Shown: positions 38,008-48,275, counted from the stretch's first letter. The stretch is 64,000 bases of DNA from Ruegeria spongiae (GCF_023502395.1 NZ_JAMFMB010000021.1:1-64000); one strand, 5' to 3'. The notes: generated by a model from the sequence alone, not told the origin. A program made the numbers and translations.

Positions 38008-38273
38008 AATTCCCCTGAATTCCACATGACTTAAAATCTACCAGAAGCCGCATCTCCGATCGACCAAAGACCTGTCCGCAGTATTCATATCTAGAAATTG
38101 ACGTTCGTGCGCCGCGCAACATCCGGTAAATTGGGCTTAAAACGGACTTTGATCCTTCATCGAATGCTGCCGCTTCTTAATCAAAAACAGGCCGACAACA
38201 CCTAAGGTCGATGCCCGGCCGGGTTCGGTTCGGGCGCCCGCCGCTACAAAGGCAGGCACCCCGGGGGTGAACC

Positions 38274-41200
38274 TTATTCCGCCGCCTTGACGGGCGGAGT
38301 GCCGGGGGGGACCGGCGAGTCCGAAGGCTCGGGGGATTTGAACTCCGAGACGGCGGCGCTCGACTTGTCGGGCGCCCCCCAGATGATCTCGGTCGCGCTC
38401 AGGTCCTTGGCCGAACGGAACAGGCGCATGTCGCGCGCGATCCTGCTGGACCGTCCCGCAGTCAGACGCGCCAGCAGGCGACCCAGCCAGACCGCGTAGG
38501 TTTCGATCCAGACCCGCAGCGCCAGGAACGAGGGGGTCAGGATCAGCGTCAGCACCGTGGCGATGCCAAGACCGAACACCACCGCCGTCGCCAGCTGTTT
38601 CCACCACAGCGCGGTGGGGCTGTCGATGGAATAGCCGCCATCGATGAAATTCAGGCTCAGCCCGAACATCATCGGCGTTAGCCCCGCCATGGTGGTGATC
38701 GTGGTCAGCAGCACCGGACGGATCCGCGCCTCGGCAGTGCGCACGATCGCCTCGATTCGGGGCATGTAGCGGCTGTATTCCTGATAGGTGTCAATCAGCA
38801 CGATGTTGTTGTTCACCACGATGCCTGCCAGCGCCACGATGCCGGTGCCGGTCATGATGATCGAGAACGGCTGGTTCATTACCATCATCCCGATCAGCAC
38901 GCCGGTGGTCGACAGCACCACAGCCAGCAGCACCAGAACCGAATTGTAAAAGCTGTTGAACTGCGCCAGCAGGATGATGAACATCAGCCCCAGCGCCCCC
39001 ATGAACGCGTTGACAAGGAACGCGCCGGATTCCTCCTGCTCCTCCTGATCGCCGGTCCAGAGCCACTCAATCGCGCCGGGCAGGGGATCGGTGTCCAGCC
39101 ATTTGGTCAATTCGGCAATACGTTCGTTGGGATTGACCGGTGCGGTCTTGGCGTCACCGTCGTCGAAAGCTGCTTGCAGCGCCGTATCGGACGCAGCTCC
39201 GAGCAGACTGAACACCGTGTAGCGCGACCCGTTCGGCGCAGTCACCACAGGCCCGGTTGCCTCAGACCCTTCGGGCACTTCCTTTACCATTGCCAGCGTC
39301 TGTTCGACACCATCCACATCAGGGCGCGTGACCTTGATCAGCCCCGGTTCGACATCCGCCTTGACGTCAAAGTACCGTTTCTGATCGACCCGGTTGATCG
39401 AGGCCAGTTTCGGCACCGGTTTACGGCTCACGAAATTGCTGAGCGGGACCAGACCGTCCGGCGTACGCACCTTGATCGCGTCGAGCGTGCTCAGCACCCG
39501 TTCTTCCTCGGGCAGGCGCACGCGGATCTCGATTTCCTCGTCGCTGCCCTCGGGGCGCATCTCGCCCAGAAGCACGCCACGCGTGACCAGTTGCACCATG
39601 GCACCGACGGTTGCCACGTCAGCGCCAAAGCGACCGGCATTGGCGACATCCACGTCGATCTGCCAGTCGATGCCGGGCAGGGGCAGGCTGTCTTCGACCT
39701 TGATCAGGCCCGGTGTTGCCTCGAACTGTTTCCGGGCGGTTTCCGCTGCCAGCGTCAATTCGTCCCAATCGTCGCCGCGCAGACGCAGATGCACCGGCTT
39801 GCCCTGACCGGGGCCCTGTTCCAGCGCCGAGACCTCGGCGATGATGCCGGGCAGCTTGACCAGTTCGGCATTCAGCTGATCGAGGACGAAATTGCCGTCA
39901 TATTCCGGCGCGATTTCTTCTTTTTCAAAGCCCAGAAGATTTGTGACCGGACCCCAGAACCACCCGGTGATCGGTTCTGAATTGGTGGGGCGGTCCTCCC
40001 ACGGGATGATTTCGAACTGGACCTGACCAATGGTGTCGGCAGGCGATCGGCCGCCGCCCGGCCCGCCGGTGTTCAGGCCGCCTTCGCCTGCAAAGGAGAA
40101 GACGTTGATCACCGCCGGGTGCGCCTTGATGATCTCTTCGACCTCACGCACCATCTCGTCTTTTTCATGCAGCGAGATGTTGCCGCGCGCACGCACATAG
40201 GTGGTGGCCTGTTCCGGTTCGCTTTCGACGAAGAATTCGACGCCGCGGTTGTTGCCCATGAAGGTAAACACGGTCATCACGACGCAGAAACCGACCACGG
40301 CAATCGACACGACGGGCATGATCGGATTGCCCGCGATGAACTGGATCACCCGGCCAAAGGCGGTATGTTCGCCTGCGCGTTCCACATGGGTACTCTCGTG
40401 GACACGCTGGACCGCTCCCATGGTGACAGACGCCGAGAAAGCCCCAAGGACAAACACAAAGAACCCAAGGATCAAACTACCCGTGCCGGTATCACCGCTG
40501 CGCAGCAGAATCATCGCGCCCGTGAACACAAGGTAGAGAGCAACAGGAACAAGGGCTGCCCGCAGCCAGAACGGGGCGCTGGCGCGCAACCAATCCGAGA
40601 TGCGGCCAAGGACGCGGCTCATCCGGCCCGAGACGCCGCCCATCACCGGCAGATAGATCAGCGCCACCACCAGCGAGGCCGAGAGCACGAAGATCAGCGT
40701 CACCGGCAGCATGCCCATGAACTCGCCCGGCACACCGGGCCAGAACAGCATCGGCAGGAAGGCGCAAAGCGTTGTGGCTGTGGACGAGACGATGGGCCAG
40801 AACATCCGTTGCGCTGCCTCGACATAGGCGTGCATCGGGCCGATGCCGTCCCGGATACGCTTGTCTGCATATTCCACCACAACGATGGCCCCATCGACCA
40901 GCATCCCCACGGCCAAAATCAGGCCGAACATGACGATGTTGGAAATGCTGATCCCCATGATCGCCAGCAGCACGAAACACAGCAGGAACGAGGTCGGGAT
41001 CGCAAAGCCCACCAGCAGCGCGGCGCGGCTGCCAAGCGCCGCCAGCACCACGATCATCACCAGCGCAATGGCGGTCAGCACCGACCCTTCGAGCTGGCGG
41101 ACCATCGAATTGACCACCCGGCTCTGGTCGTTCGAGGTGCCGACCTCGACGGCGGCCTGCAATTCCTTGGGCCAGCTTTTCTGCGATTCTGCGACGGTGG

Positions 41201-42098
41201 CTTTGACCAGATCGACCGTGTCGATCAGGTTGTACCCCTTGCGCTTGACCACCTGCAGCGCGACGGTGCTCTGCCCGTCGAAACGGGCCGTGCCCTCGCG
41301 GTCTTCGAACGTGTAGTTGATCTGCGCCAGCTCGCCCAGCGTCACAACGCGGTCGCCGTTCACCTTGACCGGCAGGCCATAGACATCCTGCGCCGTGGTG
41401 AAGGATGACGGGATCTTGACCGAGAATGCGCCCTGCGCGCTATCGATCTCACCCGCCGCGATCAGCTGGTTGTTGTTCTGAACGACCGTGATCAGTTCCG
41501 CGGCTGTGACGTTGTAGGCTTCCAGCCGCAGCGGGTCGATGATGACCTCGAGCAGCTCGTCGCGATTGCCTGCGATCCCGGCCTCCAGAACCGCATCAAG
41601 CGCTTCTATGTCGTCCTGCAGGTCCTTGGCGATGCGCGCCATCGTTCGCTCGGGGACCGGACCGGACAGGTTGACGATCACGATGGGAAATTCGGAAAAG
41701 TTCAGTTCGGTCAGCGTGTATTGTTCGGCGCCGGTCGGAAACTCGGCCTGTGCGGTGTTCATCGCGTCGCGCACATCGGCGGTGATCGCGGTCTTGTCCC
41801 AGCCGAACGCGAACTCCAGCGCCACGCCGGCATAGCCTTCGGCGGCGGTCGAGGTCATTTCCTTGAGCCCGTCCAGATCGGCCAGTTCGGTCTCCATCGG
41901 CTTGACCAGCAGGTTCTCGCTGTCTTCCGCCGAAATTCCGGGGAAGTTGACCGAGACGAACAGCGCCGGGATCTCGATATCCGGCTCGCCTTCCTTGGGC
42001 AGGCTCACATAGGCGTAGCCGCCGATGACCAGCGACAGCGCGATAAAGGCCAGAACCATCCGGGCGCGAGAGGCGGCCCAGTCGACGATGCCCGTCAT
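38274..42098 (-). CDS. RND efflux transporter permease, oversized
   Basis: A 1274-residue inner-membrane pump, about 200 residues longer than AcrB. The start is ARMVLAFIALSLVIGGYAYVSLPKE. Periplasmic porter domains, charged residues in GMLVDGAIVVVEY (about 405) and a second half with GIVALAGIVVNNNIVLIDTY are seen. Extra hydrophobic segments lie around residues 505-570, between the two halves. The last about 60 residues are a hydrophilic, proline-rich tail. Its ATG overlaps the stop of the adaptor gene (ATGA). The substrate cannot be inferred; no outer-membrane channel gene is adjacent. Confidence 0.9.
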   Translation of the reverse strand: MTGIVDWAASRARMVLAFIALSLVIGGYAYVSLPKEGEPDIEIPALFVSVNFPGISAEDSENLLVKPMETELADLDGLKEMTSTAAEGYAGVALEFAFGWDKTAITADVRDAMNTAQAEFPTGAEQYTLTELNFSEFPIVIVNLSGPVPERTMARIAKDLQDDIEALDAVLEAGIAGNRDELLEVIIDPLRLEAYNVTAAELITVVQNNNQLIAAGEIDSAQGAFSVKIPSSFTTAQDVYGLPVKVNGDRVVTLGELAQINYTFEDREGTARFDGQSTVALQVVKRKGYNLIDTVDLVKATVAESQKSWPKELQAAVEVGTSNDQSRVVNSMVRQLEGSVLTAIALVMIVVLAALGSRAALLVGFAIPTSFLLCFVLLAIMGISISNIVMFGLILAVGMLVDGAIVVVEYADKRIRDGIGPMHAYVEAAQRMFWPIVSSTATTLCAFLPMLFWPGVPGEFMGMLPVTLIFVLSASLVVALIYLPVMGGVSGRMSRVLGRISDWLRASAPFWLRAALVPVALYLVFTGAMILLRSGDTGTGSLILGFFVFVLGAFSASVTMGAVQRVHESTHVERAGEHTAFGRVIQFIAGNPIMPVVSIAVVGFCVVMTVFTFMGNNRGVEFFVESEPEQATTYVRARGNISLHEKDEMVREVEEIIKAHPAVINVFSFAGEGGLNTGGPGGGRSPADTIGQVQFEIIPWEDRPTNSEPITGWFWGPVTNLLGFEKEEIAPEYDGNFVLDQLNAELVKLPGIIAEVSALEQGPGQGKPVHLRLRGDDWDELTLAAETARKQFEATPGLIKVEDSLPLPGIDWQIDVDVANAGRFGADVATVGAMVQLVTRGVLLGEMRPEGSDEEIEIRVRLPEEERVLSTLDAIKVRTPDGLVPLSNFVSRKPVPKLASINRVDQKRYFDVKADVEPGLIKVTRPDVDGVEQTLAMVKEVPEGSEATGPVVTAPNGSRYTVFSLLGAASDTALQAAFDDGDAKTAPVNPNERIAELTKWLDTDPLPGAIEWLWTGDQEEQEESGAFLVNAFMGALGLMFIILLAQFNSFYNSVLVLLAVVLSTTGVLIGMMVMNQPFSIIMTGTGIVALAGIVVNNNIVLIDTYQEYSRYMPRIEAIVRTAEARIRPVLLTTITTMAGLTPMMFGLSLNFIDGGYSIDSPTALWWKQLATAVVFGLGIATVLTLILTPSFLALRVWIETYAVWLGRLLARLTAGRSSRIARDMRLFRSAKDLSATEIIWGAPDKSSAAVSEFKSPEPSDSPVPPGTPPVKAAE

Positions 42099-43339
42099 TG
42101 CGCGGCCTCCCGATAGGTCGGCGCCACCTCGACACCAGCGGTGACGAATTCCTGGCCGACCACGATGACATTCACCGTTTCCGGCAGACCTGCCAGCCAG
42201 ACGCCCTTGGCGTCATCGCGCAGCAACTCGACCGCGACGAAATCCACCACGTTGCCATCGCCCACGACACGCACGCCCAGCTCGCCCTGATTGTTCAGCG
42301 TCAGCGAGGATTGCGGCAACAGATGCGCCTTGGCCCCTTCGGCGGAGATCGCGATCGTTGCGGTCTGACCGTCGCGGATTTTCAGATCGGGGTTGGGGAC
42401 CGAGATTTCCACTTCGAAGGTGCGGGTCGTTTCATCCGCCGAACGGCTGAGAAAGGTCACTTGCCCCGCCACCTGAAGACCGGCCGCCAACTGCGCGCCA
42501 GCTTCTGCGCCCAGTTGCACCCGGTTGACCTCGGTCTCGGGGACGTATCCAACCAGCTTGATCGGATCAAGCTGGATCACCGTCGCGCAGAGCGATCCGG
42601 GCTGCATCAGGCTGCCCAGCTCTGCCGCGTCACTTTCCAGCAGCCCGTCGAAGGGGGCGGTGATGGTGATGCGGTCAAGCTCTCGTTCTGCTGCGGCCAC
42701 TGCGGCGGTCGCGGCTTCGATCCCGGCGCGGGTGGCTTCCAGACCGGATTCGGCGGTCTTGATCCCGGCCTCGGCGGTGCGCACACCCGCCTCGGTCGAA
42801 ACACGGCGCGTTTCCGAGCCATAGCCACCCTCGGACAGGCGTTGGGCTGCGTTATTGTTGATCAGCGCCTCTTCCAGACGGGCCTTGGCCTCGTCCAGCC
42901 GCGCCTGCGATTCGGGCACCCGGCTTTTTGCTTCGCTCCGACGGGCGCGGGCTTCCAGCAGATCGGCCTGGCGGGTGCCCACATCCAACTGGCACAGCAG
43001 GTCGCCGGCCTTGACGAACGCGCCCTTGCGCAGCGGCTCGGACACCACGGTCGAGGTGGTCTCGGCCAGCACCGCAACCTCGCGGATCGCTTTGGTCTGG
43101 CCGCGCAGAACCACCGCACTGTCGAGTTCACGGGCGGTCGATTGCAGCGCGACCACACCGATCAGGCCGGCCGTGTCATCCTTGGGCGTCGCGTCGGTGG
43201 ATTCGGCTTGGGCGGACTCGGCGGTGGTCTGGGCGGCGGCGTCCCCTTTGGCGAAGGCCAGAAACGCGTCACGTTCAAACACCAAAAGATAAAGCGCAAT
43301 TGTCACCAGAACTGCGGTGACTATGGGGATCAGACGCAT
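42095..43339 (-). CDS. RND efflux periplasmic adaptor (membrane fusion protein)
   Basis: A 414-residue adaptor with one N-terminal membrane span (about 4-20), a lipoyl-like half motif VVSEPLRKGAFVKAGDLLCQLD, a long alpha-hairpin (about 120-220, many A/E/R heptads) and the beta-barrel region ITAPFDGLLESDAAELGSL. It links the RND pump to an outer-membrane channel. Translationally coupled to the pump gene. An 18-base palindrome lies about 100 bases upstream. Confidence 0.9.
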   Translation of the reverse strand: MRLIPIVTAVLVTIALYLLVFERDAFLAFAKGDAAAQTTAESAQAESTDATPKDDTAGLIGVVALQSTARELDSAVVLRGQTKAIREVAVLAETTSTVVSEPLRKGAFVKAGDLLCQLDVGTRQADLLEARARRSEAKSRVPESQARLDEAKARLEEALINNNAAQRLSEGGYGSETRRVSTEAGVRTAEAGIKTAESGLEATRAGIEAATAAVAAAERELDRITITAPFDGLLESDAAELGSLMQPGSLCATVIQLDPIKLVGYVPETEVNRVQLGAEAGAQLAAGLQVAGQVTFLSRSADETTRTFEVEISVPNPDLKIRDGQTATIAISAEGAKAHLLPQSSLTLNNQGELGVRVVGDGNVVDFVAVELLRDDAKGVWLAGLPETVNVIVVGQEFVTAGVEVAPTYREAAQ

Positions 43340-43438
43340 CTTTTGCCTCTTTCAAATTCTTCACGGCGCAGCAGGGGTGGTCCAGTCAGACCTGCACTGC
43401 GACTTGTGACATGGTGTCTCGTTTCCATGTTGTCTACG

Positions 43439-43456
43439 CTAAACTGACCAGTTCAG
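43439..43456. promoter_or_regulatory. Palindromic operator candidate upstream of the RND operon
   Basis: CTAAACTGACCAGTTCAG reads as 8-base arms around AC with one mismatch per arm; the inner AACTG-AC-CAGTT is perfect. It lies between the divergent RND adaptor (43339) and YfgM-like (43582) genes. The spacing and symmetry fit a TetR-family operator, but no TetR gene is adjacent. Confidence 0.6.
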
Positions 43457-43581
43457 ATTATTTTTTTTCGCCGCGCTGTGCAAGCGCTGGCTGTTCGCGC
43501 AGCTTACGGCCCTTGGCTTGCCCGGTGGGGCACGCTATGACAACCGCCAGAAAACGCATTGGGGCCGGACCGGGGACAGGC

Positions 43582-44253
43582 ATGAGCGACACCGACAGTT
43601 TCATTGATGAAGTGACCGAAGAGGTCCGCCGCGACCGCATGTTCCTGCTGCTCAAGCGCTGGGGCTGGGTCGGCGCGCTGGCCGTTGTCGCGATAGTCGG
43701 CGGTGCGGCCTATAACGAATATTCCAAGGCGCAGGTACGATCGCAGGCCGAACAGTTGGGCGACGGTATCATCGCTGCGCTGAACGAGAACGACACGGCG
43801 GCGCGGGCCGGCAAGCTTGCGCAGATCGATGCCTCTTCCAGCGGCGGTGATGCGATTCTCAAGATGCTGACCGCCTCGGCGCAGGCCGGATCGGAGCAGA
43901 ACGATGCCGCGGTGCAAAGCCTTGACGCCATTGCCGCAAATGGCGATCTGCCGCGTATCTACCGCGATATCGCCGGTTTCAAGGCGCTGACGCTGCAGAG
44001 CGAAACCCTGGCAGTCGAAGACCTGCGGCAACGGTTCGAGGCGCTGGCCCAGCCCGGCGCGCCGCTGCGTCTGCTGGCCGAGGAGCAACTGGCGCTGATC
44101 GATATCGCCCAGGGTGAGGCCGAAGCGGCGCTCACCCGGCTTCAGGCCCTTATTCAGGACGCCGAGGCGAGCACGGACTTGCAACAGCGCGCCGCACAGT
44201 TGATTGTCGCGCTGGGCGGAACACCGGAACAGGCGCCCGGTCAACGGGGTTGA
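43582..44253 (+). CDS. YfgM-like tetratricopeptide membrane protein
   Basis: A 223-residue protein with a short cytoplasmic head (MSDTDSFIDEVTEEVRRDR), one membrane span (about 30-46) and a periplasmic helical part rich in alanine, as in TPR-21/YfgM proteins. YfgM associates with SecYEG and periplasmic chaperones in E. coli. The following genes are bamB and der, the same order as yfgM-bamB-der in E. coli. GGGGACAGGC precedes the ATG. The next frame overlaps the end of this gene. Confidence 0.85.
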   Translation: MSDTDSFIDEVTEEVRRDRMFLLLKRWGWVGALAVVAIVGGAAYNEYSKAQVRSQAEQLGDGIIAALNENDTAARAGKLAQIDASSSGGDAILKMLTASAQAGSEQNDAAVQSLDAIAANGDLPRIYRDIAGFKALTLQSETLAVEDLRQRFEALAQPGAPLRLLAEEQLALIDIAQGEAEAALTRLQALIQDAEASTDLQQRAAQLIVALGGTPEQAPGQRG

Positions 44254-44276
44254 TCCGGTTCCCGAGGGGACCGGCT

Positions 44277-45620
44277 ATGGGTAACGAACAGGCAGGATCG
44301 GGCATGGCAATACTCTCACTCTCGCGCAGCGGACTGGCCGCGTTTGGCGCCCTGCTGCTGCTAAGCGCCTGTCAGGAGCCCGATCAGATTCTGCCCGGCA
44401 AGCGCGAAACCCTGCGCGGCGCGGAGGTCGGGCAGGGCGAGGTGTCGGCCTCGAAACCGATCCGATTGCCGGCACAGAAGACCAATGCCGCCTGGCCGCA
44501 GAGTTTCGGCACGCCGGCCTATCGCACCGATAACCCCGCCTTGCGGGCGACACCGCAGCACATCTGGACCACCCCGATTGGCGCGGGCGACAGCCGCCGC
44601 CAGCGCATCACCGCTGATCCGGTGGTTGGCGGCGGGCTGATCTATACGCTGGACGCTGCGGCTCAGGTAACTGCCGTGTCGCCAAATGGCGGTGTTGTCT
44701 GGACCCGCAATCTGGTTCCTGCGGGCGAAGGTGACGGTCAGGCGACCGGTGGCGGCATGGCCTTTGACAAGGGTACGCTTTATGTCTCTTCCGGGTTTGG
44801 CCGCCTCAGCGCGCTTGATGCCACATCGGGCGCGGTGCGCTGGCAGCAGCGGCTGAACGCGACCGGCAGCGGCACACCGACCGTGCGCGACGGGCTGCTT
44901 TATCTGGTTGCCGGGGACGAGACCGGCTGGGCCATCAATACCAAGGACGGGCGCATCGCCTGGCAGGTTGAGGGCACGCCCAGCATCGGCAACGTCCTGG
45001 GCGCACCGGCCCCGGCGCTGACCTCGGATCTGGTGATCTTTGCCTTCGCCTCGGGCGATATCATCGCAAGTTTCCGCAAAGGCGGGTTGCGCCGGTGGAG
45101 CGCCTCGGTCTCGGGCCAGCGCAAGGGCCGTGCCGTGGCCCGCATCGCAGATGTGACCGGCGGGCCGGTCGTGGTGGGCAGCCGCGTCTATGTCGGCAAC
45201 CATTCGGGCCGCACCGTATCGCTGGAAACCCAACTGGGCGAGCGGCAATGGACCGCGGATGAGGGCGCGATCTCGCCGGTCTGGCCGGCGGGCGACAGCA
45301 TCTTCCAGATCAGCGATCGCGGTCAGCTCATGCGTCTCAGCACCAGCGACGGATCGGTCATCTGGGCGCGGGACCTGCCGGGCTTCCTGCGGGACAAGCC
45401 GCGCAAGCGCGGTGAGGTGGTCGCCAATTACGGGCCGGTCCTGGCGGGCGGGCGCCTTGTGGTCGCTTCCAATGACGGTTTCCTGCGCTTCTTCCGCCCC
45501 GAGGATGGCACGCTTTTGAACCAGGTCGAGGTGCCCGGTGGCGCCACCACCGGGCCTGTCGTGGCGGGTGGCACGCTGTATGTTGTCAGCGCCAAAGGTG
45601 ATCTACACGCTTTCCGTTGA
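44277..45620 (+). CDS. bamB: BamB-like outer-membrane assembly lipoprotein (PQQ-type beta-propeller)
   Basis: A 447-residue lipoprotein: the hydrophobic stretch ends in the lipobox LLLLSAC, so the mature protein starts at the cysteine (about residue 32). The body has repeated propeller blades (GGGLIYTLDAAAQVTAV, KGTLYVSSGFGRLSALDATSG, GGTLYVVSAKGDLHAF). BamB is part of the BAM complex that inserts outer-membrane proteins. GAGGGGACC precedes the ATG at 44277; the ATG at 44304 is possible and gives a shorter signal peptide. Gene order YfgM-BamB-Der supports the name. Confidence 0.87.
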   Translation: MGNEQAGSGMAILSLSRSGLAAFGALLLLSACQEPDQILPGKRETLRGAEVGQGEVSASKPIRLPAQKTNAAWPQSFGTPAYRTDNPALRATPQHIWTTPIGAGDSRRQRITADPVVGGGLIYTLDAAAQVTAVSPNGGVVWTRNLVPAGEGDGQATGGGMAFDKGTLYVSSGFGRLSALDATSGAVRWQQRLNATGSGTPTVRDGLLYLVAGDETGWAINTKDGRIAWQVEGTPSIGNVLGAPAPALTSDLVIFAFASGDIIASFRKGGLRRWSASVSGQRKGRAVARIADVTGGPVVVGSRVYVGNHSGRTVSLETQLGERQWTADEGAISPVWPAGDSIFQISDRGQLMRLSTSDGSVIWARDLPGFLRDKPRKRGEVVANYGPVLAGGRLVVASNDGFLRFFRPEDGTLLNQVEVPGGATTGPVVAGGTLYVVSAKGDLHAFR

Positions 45621-45669
45621 CGCAAACATGCGCTAAAGGGCGCACCTTGAGTCTTGAAAGTGAAGCCCG

Positions 45670-47127
45670 ATGTCTTTGACCCTCGCCATCGTGGGGCGCC
45701 CCAATGTGGGCAAATCCACGCTTTTCAATCGCCTTGTCGGCAAACGGCTGGCGTTGGTCGATGACCAGCCCGGCGTGACCCGCGACCTGCGCGAGGGCGA
45801 GGGACGGTTGGGTGACCTGCGTTTCACTGTCGTTGACACCGCTGGTCTGGAAGAGGCCACCGATGACAGCCTGCAGGGCCGGATGCGCCGCTTGACCGAA
45901 CGCGCGGTGGATATGGCCGATGTGTGTCTGTTCATGATCGATGCCCGCGCGGGCGTAACTCCCACGGACGAGCTTTTTGCCGAAATCCTGCGCAAACGCT
46001 CCGACCATGTGATCCTGGCCGCCAACAAGGCCGAAGGGTCCGCCGCCGATGCTGGCGTGATCGAGGCCTATGCGCTGGGTCTGGGCGAGCCGGTGCGGCT
46101 GAGCGCCGAGCACGGCGAGGGGCTGAACGATCTCTATTCGCAACTGATGCCGGTGGCCGACCGGATGGCCGAAGAGGCCGAGCGGATCGCGCCCGAAACC
46201 GATGTGGATCTGGACGAGGATGAGGCCGCCGAAGAGGGGGCCGCGCCCGCAATCACCGCCGCCAAACCATTGCAAGTTGCCGTTGTTGGCCGCCCCAATG
46301 CCGGAAAATCCACGCTGATCAACAAGATACTGGGCGAAGAGCGTTTGCTGACCGGCCCCGAGGCCGGGATCACGCGCGATGCGATCTCGTTGCGGATCGA
46401 CTGGAAAGGCACGCCGATGCGGGTCTTTGACACCGCCGGGATGCGCAAGAAGGCCAAGGTTCAGGAGAAGCTGGAAAAGCTCTCGGTCAGCGACGGCTTG
46501 CGCGCGGTCAAGTTCGCTGAGGTTGTCGTGGTGCTGCTGGATGCCGCGATCCCCTTCGAACAGCAGGACCTGCGCATCGCCGATCTGGCCGAACGTGAAG
46601 GCCGCGCCGTGGTGGTTGCCGTCAACAAATGGGATATCGAGGACAGCAAGCAGGAAAAACTGCGCGACCTGAAAGAGGCGTTCAACCGGCTGTTGCCGCA
46701 ATTGCGCGGTGCGCCGCTGATTACCGTTTCAGCCAAGACGGGCCGGGGGCTTGACCGGCTGCATGACGCGATCCTGCGGGCTCATGACGTGTGGAACCGC
46801 CGGGTGACCACGGCGGCGTTGAACCGCTGGCTGACCGCGATGCTGGAGCAGCACCCGCCGCCAGCACCTGCCGGACGTCGGATCAAGCTGCGCTACATGA
46901 CCCAGGCCAAGACCCGCCCGCCGGGATTCGTGGTGATGTGCAGCCAGCCCGACAAGATGCCCGAGAGCTATACCCGCTATCTGGTCAACGGCCTGCGCGA
47001 GGATTTCGACATGCCCGGAACGCCGATCCGGCTGACGATGCGCGGGCAGGGCGACAAGAACCCCTATAAGGGCAAGAAGAAGGCAGGGCCGTCGAAGCTG
47101 CGCAAACATCTCAAAGGGCGCGCGTAA
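45670..47127 (+). CDS. der: Ribosome assembly GTPase Der (EngA)
   Basis: A 485-residue tandem-GTPase needed for 50S subunit maturation. The first G domain has GRPNVGKST (8-16), DTAGLEE and ANKAEG; the second has GRPNAGKST (about 204-212), DTAGMRKK and NKWD. A KH-like C-terminal domain follows, and the tail is lysine-rich ([18 protein letters not shown]). An acidic linker ([11 protein letters not shown]) joins the G domains. Confidence 0.95.
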   Translation: MSLTLAIVGRPNVGKSTLFNRLVGKRLALVDDQPGVTRDLREGEGRLGDLRFTVVDTAGLEEATDDSLQGRMRRLTERAVDMADVCLFMIDARAGVTPTDELFAEILRKRSDHVILAANKAEGSAADAGVIEAYALGLGEPVRLSAEHGEGLNDLYSQLMPVADRMAEEAERIAPETDVDLDEDEAAEEGAAPAITAAKPLQVAVVGRPNAGKSTLINKILGEERLLTGPEAGITRDAISLRIDWKGTPMRVFDTAGMRKKAKVQEKLEKLSVSDGLRAVKFAEVVVVLLDAAIPFEQQDLRIADLAEREGRAVVVAVNKWDIEDSKQEKLRDLKEAFNRLLPQLRGAPLITVSAKTGRGLDRLHDAILRAHDVWNRRVTTAALNRWLTAMLEQHPPPAPAGRRIKLRYMTQAKTRPPGFVVMCSQPDKMPESYTRYLVNGLREDFDMPGTPIRLTMRGQGDKNPYKGKKKAGPSKLRKHLKGRA

Positions 47128-47288
47128 CCACGCCAATTTGCTGCATTTTTCATCTCAAGGCGTGACAAGCCCCGGAAAGGGACGTTATGCATGGCGAGAG
47201 AGTGTCATTTTGATTGCATCCTGACGTTGAGCAGGGTGCTATCCGAAGTCGTGCAACAACCAGACCAAACGCGCAGGAGACGGGCGGA

Positions 47289-48275
47289 ATGGATCTACGG
47301 GCTTATACGCGCCAATACGCCATCCAGGACAACCTGCTGGCATCGCTCAGCTATTTCGGTACGTTTGCGGCCTATTTCACATCGCTTTATCTGGCGATCC
47401 GCTATGTGGATACCTGGCTGATCATGCTGCCCGCCGGTGTGGTTTTTGCCTTTGCGGCGGTCCGGCTCTATGTCCTGCAGCATGATTGTGGCCACCATTC
47501 CCTGTTCAAGACCCGCCAGCAGAACGAATGGGCGGGCCATGGCCTGTCGCCTTTCACCTTCGCGCCGTTCGAAGTGATGAAACAGAACCACAACCTGCAC
47601 CATTCCGGGATCGGCAATCTGGAACATCGCGAAACCGGCGAGATCAACACGATGACCCTGCGCGAATGGAACGCGGCGGACTGGAAAACGCGGCTGGTCT
47701 ACCGGCTTTATCGCAATCCGTTCATCCTGGTGCCGGTCGGGGCCGCCTTCACCTATTTCATCCGCTATCGCTGGCCCAAAAACACGCGGCGCTTCGGGTG
47801 GAGGGGTGTGGCACTGCACAACCTGTCCATCGTGCTGATGCTGGGCCTGCTCTATGGCGTGGCCGGGATGACCGGAATATGGGTCTGGCTGGCCTTTTCG
47901 TTTCTCGGCGGCATGCTGGGCGTGTTCCTTGTCTATCTGCAGCACAATTTCGAGGATACCTACTGGGACCGCCGCCCCGATCTCGATCCGCAGATCGCCG
48001 CGCTGCAGGGTTCTTCAGCGCTGGATTTCGGCTGGTGGTTCGACATGGCGGTCGCCTGCATTACGTTGCACGACATCCACCATTTCAACGCGCGTATCCC
48101 GTCTTACCGGCTGCGCGCCTGTCACTACAACCTGCCGCCCGAATACGCTCCGCGCCGGATCAAGTTCCCCGAGGCTCTGGCGGCGCTCAACCTGAAGCTC
48201 TGGGATGAAGACCGCAAAAGGCTGGTCCCCTTCCCGAAACCCTCGCACCGCACGGATGTGCCGCAAGCCGGCTGA
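47289..48275 (+). CDS. Fatty acid desaturase, membrane type
   Basis: A 328-residue di-iron membrane desaturase. The three histidine boxes are intact: HDCGHH at 65-70, HNLHH at 101-105 and HDIHH at 261-265, separated by hydrophobic spans. CAGGAGACGG precedes the ATG at 47289; longer frames lack coding character. The positional specificity (omega-6/delta type or a carotenoid/terpenoid-like desaturase) cannot be told by eye. Confidence 0.87.
   Translation: MDLRAYTRQYAIQDNLLASLSYFGTFAAYFTSLYLAIRYVDTWLIMLPAGVVFAFAAVRLYVLQHDCGHHSLFKTRQQNEWAGHGLSPFTFAPFEVMKQNHNLHHSGIGNLEHRETGEINTMTLREWNAADWKTRLVYRLYRNPFILVPVGAAFTYFIRYRWPKNTRRFGWRGVALHNLSIVLMLGLLYGVAGMTGIWVWLAFSFLGGMLGVFLVYLQHNFEDTYWDRRPDLDPQIAALQGSSALDFGWWFDMAVACITLHDIHHFNARIPSYRLRACHYNLPPEYAPRRIKFPEALAALNLKLWDEDRKRLVPFPKPSHRTDVPQAG

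Noticed and set aside
38137-38607. 156-residue minus-strand frame overlapping the end of the RND gene
   Set aside because: Most of it is a frame-shifted shadow of the RND C-terminus; only the last part is discussed as a possible remnant.
42098-43447. 449-residue open frame on the plus strand
   Set aside because: Antisense to the RND adaptor gene, whose motifs are clear.
47191-47421. 76-residue frame before the desaturase
   Set aside because: Overlaps the desaturase in another frame and has no ribosome site or family resemblance.
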